Shown here: positions 59,473-64,000 of the stretch, piece by piece | Position numbering within the stretch: position 1 is the first letter of the stretch | Layout of the letters: each line of letters starts with the position of its first letter | Source: Fimbriimonadaceae bacterium | GTDB taxonomy: Bacteria; Armatimonadota; Fimbriimonadia; Fimbriimonadales; Fimbriimonadaceae | Direction: 5' to 3' | DNA length: 64,000 nucleotides | Assembly (NCBI GenBank): GCA_019454105.1 | Contig: CP075364.1 | Coordinates: 1,057,362-1,121,361, forward strand | Notes under the pieces: generated by a model | What the model saw: only the letters and a program-made list of their open reading frames with translations | What the model was told of the DNA's origin: nothing | The model's database searches: none | Program-made: the position numbers and the translations under genes

Positions 59473-61368
59473 TCACTTTTCTTCTTTGAACTCGGCGTCG
59501 ATGACGTCCTCGCCTTTCGTTCCAGCTCCGACTCCGGCTTCGACTTTCTCCTCGCCAGTGGGCGAGGCGGCCTCGTAAAGCTTCTGTGAGAGGGCGTGGC
59601 TCTCGGTCTCCAGGTCGCGATACGCGGCTTGGAGGCCTTCTGTGTCCTCCCGCTCCTTGGCCTGCTTGACGGCCGACACCTTCTCCTCGATCCTGGCCCG
59701 GTCGGCCTCGCCGACCTTGTCGCCCAGGTCGCGGAGGGCCTTCTCCACCGTGCCGATCAAGCGGTCGGCGTCGTTGCGAAGTTCCGCCGTTTCGCGCAGT
59801 TTCGCGTCGCGGTCCGCGTTCGACTCGGCCTCTTTGACCATTCGCTCGATCTCGTCCTTGTTCAGGTTGCCCGAGCCGGTGATCGTGATCTTCTGCTGGT
59901 TGTTCGTGGCCTTGTCGACAGCGGTCACGTGCAGGATCCCGTTCGCGTCGATGTCAAAAGTGACTTCGACCTGGGGCACTCGGGCCGGCGCCGGCGGGAT
60001 CCCGCTCAGGTTGAACTGGCCGAGCGACTTGTTGTCCTTGGCCATCGGGCGCTCGCCTTGAAGGATGTGGATCGTGACCTCGGTCTGGTTGTCGACCGCG
60101 GTGGTGTAGATCCGGCTCTTCTTGGTCGGGATCGTCGTGTTCCGCTCAATGAGCTTGTCGAGGACCCCGCCCTGCGTTTCAACGCCTAGGGAGAGCGGAG
60201 TCACGTCCAGGAGGACCACGTCGCGGACGTCGCCGCCGAGGACACCGGCCTGGATCGCGGCGCCGACCGCCACGACCTCGTCGGGGTTCACGCTCTTGTT
60301 CGGCTCCTTCCCTGTCATGCGCTTGACCAGTTCCTGCACCATCGGCATGCGGGTCGAACCTCCAACGAGGATGACCTCGTCGATCTTGTCCAGGCTGATC
60401 TTCGCGTCGTCAAGGGCGGTCTGAACAGGCCGCTCGACCCTCTTGAGGAGATCGTCGCAGAGCTCTTCGAACTTTGACCGGCTGATCTGGACCTCCAAGT
60501 GGACGGGCTCGTTGTCGATCGCGGTGATGAACGGGAGGTTGACGTCGGTCGTGACTTGGCTGCTCAGCTCGATCTTGGCCTTTTCCGCCGCCTCGCGAAG
60601 GCGCTGAAGGGCCTTGCTGTCCTTCCTCAGGTCGACCCCGTTCGACTTCATGAACTCGGTCGCCAGATAGTCGACCAGCTTTTGGTCAAAGTCGTCGCCG
60701 CCGAGATGGCTGTCGCCCGCGGTCGACTTGACCTCGAAGACTCCGTCGCCCACGTCAAGAATCGAGACGTCGAATGTGCCGCCGCCAAGGTCGAAGACCA
60801 AGATCGTCTCGTTGGTCTTCTTGTCCAATCCATAGGCCAAGGAGGCCGCCGTGGGCTCGTTGATGATCCGGAGGACCTTGAGCCCTGCGATCTCGCCCGA
60901 GTTCTTGGTCGCGGTGCGCTGTGAGTCGTTGAAGTAGGCCGGAACCGTGATGACGGCCTGATCGACCGTCTCGCCCAGGTACGCCTCAGCATCGGCCTTG
61001 AGCTTCTGAAGAATCATCGCACTGATCTCTTCCGGGGTGAACGTCTTGTCGACAGCCGGGATATGGACGGCAGCGGCCCCGTTTTTCCCCTCGACGACCT
61101 TGTAGCTCACCTTCTTGACCTCCTCGCTGACTTCCGTCAAGGCGTGGCCCATGAACCGCTTGATGCTGCTCACAGTGTTCCCTGGGTTGGTGACGGCCTG
61201 GCGCTTGGCGGTGACTCCGACCAAACGCTCTCCATTGGTCTTGAAGGCGACCACGCTCGGCAGGGTGCGGTTCCCTTCGGCGGTGGCGATGACCTTCGGC
61301 TCGCCGCCTTCCATGACGGCGACGACGCTGTTCGTGGTTCCTAAGTCGATTCCTACTGTGCGGCCCAT
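59473..61368 (-). CDS. dnaK: Chaperone DnaK (Hsp70)
   Basis: A 631-residue Hsp70. Nucleotide-binding domain signatures: [13 protein letters not shown] at the N-terminus, [14 protein letters not shown] and [11 protein letters not shown]. The substrate-binding domain has [13 protein letters not shown]. The helical lid ends in the acidic tail [11 protein letters not shown] with the conserved final motif. It folds proteins with DnaJ and GrpE, neither of which is beside it. The ATG lies 24 bases after an inverted repeat like a degraded CIRCE element (61393-61411). Confidence 0.98.
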   Translation of the reverse strand: MGRTVGIDLGTTNSVVAVMEGGEPKVIATAEGNRTLPSVVAFKTNGERLVGVTAKRQAVTNPGNTVSSIKRFMGHALTEVSEEVKKVSYKVVEGKNGAAAVHIPAVDKTFTPEEISAMILQKLKADAEAYLGETVDQAVITVPAYFNDSQRTATKNSGEIAGLKVLRIINEPTAASLAYGLDKKTNETILVFDLGGGTFDVSILDVGDGVFEVKSTAGDSHLGGDDFDQKLVDYLATEFMKSNGVDLRKDSKALQRLREAAEKAKIELSSQVTTDVNLPFITAIDNEPVHLEVQISRSKFEELCDDLLKRVERPVQTALDDAKISLDKIDEVILVGGSTRMPMVQELVKRMTGKEPNKSVNPDEVVAVGAAIQAGVLGGDVRDVVLLDVTPLSLGVETQGGVLDKLIERNTTIPTKKSRIYTTAVDNQTEVTIHILQGERPMAKDNKSLGQFNLSGIPPAPARVPQVEVTFDIDANGILHVTAVDKATNNQQKITITGSGNLNKDEIERMVKEAESNADRDAKLRETAELRNDADRLIGTVEKALRDLGDKVGEADRARIEEKVSAVKQAKEREDTEGLQAAYRDLETESHALSQKLYEAASPTGEEKVEAGVGAGTKGEDVIDAEFKEEK

Positions 61369-61392
61369 GCTTCTATCCTTGGCGTGCCTCGG

Positions 61393-61411
61393 CGCTCACT
61401 TTACTTGAGCG
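61393..61411 (-). promoter_or_regulatory. Possible degenerate CIRCE/HrcA site upstream of dnaK
   Basis: CGCTC-N9-GAGCG has the spacing and inner bases of the CIRCE element (TTAGCACTC-N9-GAGTGCTAA), but outer arm bases mostly differ. A GATACT box (61416-61421, minus strand) lies just upstream, so a bound repressor would sit at the transcription start. Weak evidence. Confidence 0.3.
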
Positions 61412-61491
61412 TTCTAGTATCAAGCTCTAACGGCGAGCTTACCCGTCAGGTTCCAAGACAGGGCCCAATGGCTCCCCCAAAAAACGAGAAC

Positions 61492-61519
61492 GGCCCCGGG
61501 GTTCCGATTGCCCGGGGCC
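61492..61519 (-). terminator. Intrinsic terminator of rpsD
   Basis: Nine-base arms GGCCCCGGG (61492-61500) and CCCGGGGCC (61511-61519) pair perfectly with a ten-base loop, then on the minus strand GTTCTCG and six T. It begins 20 bases after the rpsD stop. The rest of 61369-61538 holds the dnaK upstream region and nothing else recognised. Confidence 0.75.
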
Positions 61520-61538
61520 ACCTGCTTTGAATAGAAGG

Positions 61539-62147
61539 TCAGCGGGCGTAGAACTCGACGACCTGCTGCTCCTGGAAGAACTTCGGGAAGTCCTCGCGCT
61601 CGGGCAAGGCGACGATCTTGCCGGCCATGTTGGGAACGTCCGGCTCAAGGTACACGGGGACCGGGGCTCCTTCATAGTGGTTGCGCCGAGCGATGCCCTT
61701 GCTGGCCTCTCGGTCGCGGACACTGACCACGTCCCCGACCCGGCAAGTGTAGCTCGAGACGTCCACGAGCTTGCCGTTGACCATGATGTGCTGGTGGCTC
61801 ACCATCTGGCGGGCCTGCTCGATGGTCTTCGCGTAGCCGAGGCGATAAACCTGGGTCTGGAGCCGGAGCTCCAAGAGTCGCAGAAAGTTGAGGCCCGTGT
61901 TGCCGTGCATCCGGCTGGCCCGCTCGAAAGTCCGATGGAACTGCTTCTCGAGCATGCCGTAGTAGCGACGGATCACCTGCTTGGCCAGAAGCTGTTCGCC
62001 GTACTCGGACGGCCTCCGGTCGCGCATGTTGGGCCCGTGCTGGCCGGGCGGATAGGGCCGCTTGCTCGAAGGGCACTTGGTCTGGCCCCAGATGTTAAAG
62101 CCGACTTTGCGGCAGATGTCGCTTCTTCTTCCTCGGTATGTCGCCAT
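61539..62147 (-). CDS. rpsD: Ribosomal protein uS4
   Basis: A 202-residue S4 of the small subunit. The N-terminal RGRRSDICRKVGFNIWG has only two cysteines, so it is the zinc-free type. The S4 RNA-binding domain shows RLGYAKTIEQARQMVSHQHI and VNGKLVD. It initiates 30S assembly by binding 16S rRNA. Unusually solitary, outside an rpsM-rpsK-rpoA-rplQ cluster. A GGAAAGG ribosome site and a leader of about 75 bases from a CATACT box precede it. Confidence 0.97.
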   Translation of the reverse strand: MATYRGRRSDICRKVGFNIWGQTKCPSSKRPYPPGQHGPNMRDRRPSEYGEQLLAKQVIRRYYGMLEKQFHRTFERASRMHGNTGLNFLRLLELRLQTQVYRLGYAKTIEQARQMVSHQHIMVNGKLVDVSSYTCRVGDVVSVRDREASKGIARRNHYEGAPVPVYLEPDVPNMAGKIVALPEREDFPKFFQEQQVVEFYAR

Positions 62148-62373
62148 GCTGTGCTTTCAGCCTTTCCAGTAGGTTTCGCGCCGCGAACCGGCCGGTGCCG
62201 GACACGGGCGGGCGTGAGCGAGGAGTATGGCAGATACGGCCCTTGAGTTCGCGGGACTCTGGCCCGCCCGCCCCGGCCAAGCCTCGGGGCAGAGGGTAAC
62301 CTCTCCTTAACAAGGGCGGGACCGGTGCGCGAGGCGCCCCTGGCCCGTCTTGGATCCTGAGGGTACTCCGACC
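62148..62373 (+). other. Divergent intergenic region between rpsD and gyrA
   Basis: Holds the rpsD leader (minus strand, from a CATACT box near 62225-62230) with the GC-rich inverted stretch around 62165-62200. This could be an S4-binding leader, though I could not fold it reliably. On the plus side a TTAACAAGG stretch at 62307-62315 and TACTCC at 62364-62369 are possible gyrA promoter parts. No reading frame of interest. Confidence 0.4.

Positions 62374-64000
<1,627 letters not shown>

Noticed and set aside
61393-61411. A genuine CIRCE element
   Set aside because: Only about 11 of 18 arm positions match; listed as a low-confidence site rather than a finding of heat-shock control.

Overview
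The window is a densely packed, G+C-rich chromosomal segment from a bacterium with two membranes. MlaD, a small outer-membrane-type barrel and an RseB-like periplasmic regulator point to a diderm envelope. Tat-type DUF1800/DUF1501 pairs, a GHL10 glycosidase-like protein, DUF1385 and DinB proteins, and many start codons placed directly after a -10 box fit Armatimonadota, probably Fimbriimonadales. That placement is inference from gene content; no 16S gene is present. Nearly everything is chromosomal housekeeping or lineage-specific envelope genes. I found no prophage, intact insertion sequence, CRISPR array, plasmid origin or obvious defence island, and no gene-free stretch longer than 300 bases.

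Layout. 1-5438: end of a DUF1501/DUF1800 pair, a REP-transposase-like protein without its catalytic motif, an orphan PhoR-type kinase, a GHL10 protein and a DUF2993 protein. 5426-10868: galE, tRNA-Leu, a CsoR-CopZ-CopA copper operon and an aldehyde dehydrogenase. 11085-17456: small, mostly single genes (DinB, YCII, Nudix, a DUF433-like membrane protein, an APH-like kinase, a YgjP-type peptidase, CBS). 17493-19586: bcp and panBC. 19664-26070: tRNA-Thr, an MFS exporter, DUF1385, Nif3, tRNA-Glu and a LysM-SH3-NlpC/P60 wall hydrolase. 26209-30021: two GT2 glycosyltransferases and an O-antigen-ligase-like membrane protein.

29949-36032, read leftward, is a compact operon: ECF sigma factor, anti-sigma factor, RseB-like protein, PBP1A, PBP2. 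An envelope-stress sensing module is therefore joined to peptidoglycan synthesis. 36141-44707: outer-membrane-type protein, M20 peptidase, ferredoxin, apt, miaA-hfq-dapF, a double FKBP lipoprotein, smpB, UDG family 5 and rplI. 44721-54744: MlaD, FAH-like protein, M16 peptidase, a GAF-HisKA_2 kinase, a methyltransferase, a translin-family protein, the second DUF1501/DUF1800 pair and RadC. 54741-64000: RluD-type synthase, a large STN-like secreted protein, a purple-acid-phosphatase-like enzyme, dnaK, rpsD and the start of gyrA.

The strongest general signal is regulatory. About 30 genes have a TANNNT-type -10 box ending only 6-10 bases before the start codon, mostly without a Shine-Dalgarno sequence, which predicts leaderless mRNAs. 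Operon-internal genes instead use overlapping starts and stops (ATGA, GTGA, TTGA). Convergent neighbours often overlap stop to stop by exactly four bases. The least ordinary proteins are the REP-transposase-like protein without HUH, the ArgC C-terminal-domain-only protein, the FAH-fold protein without metal ligands, the DUF433-like/membrane fusion and the bacterial translin.
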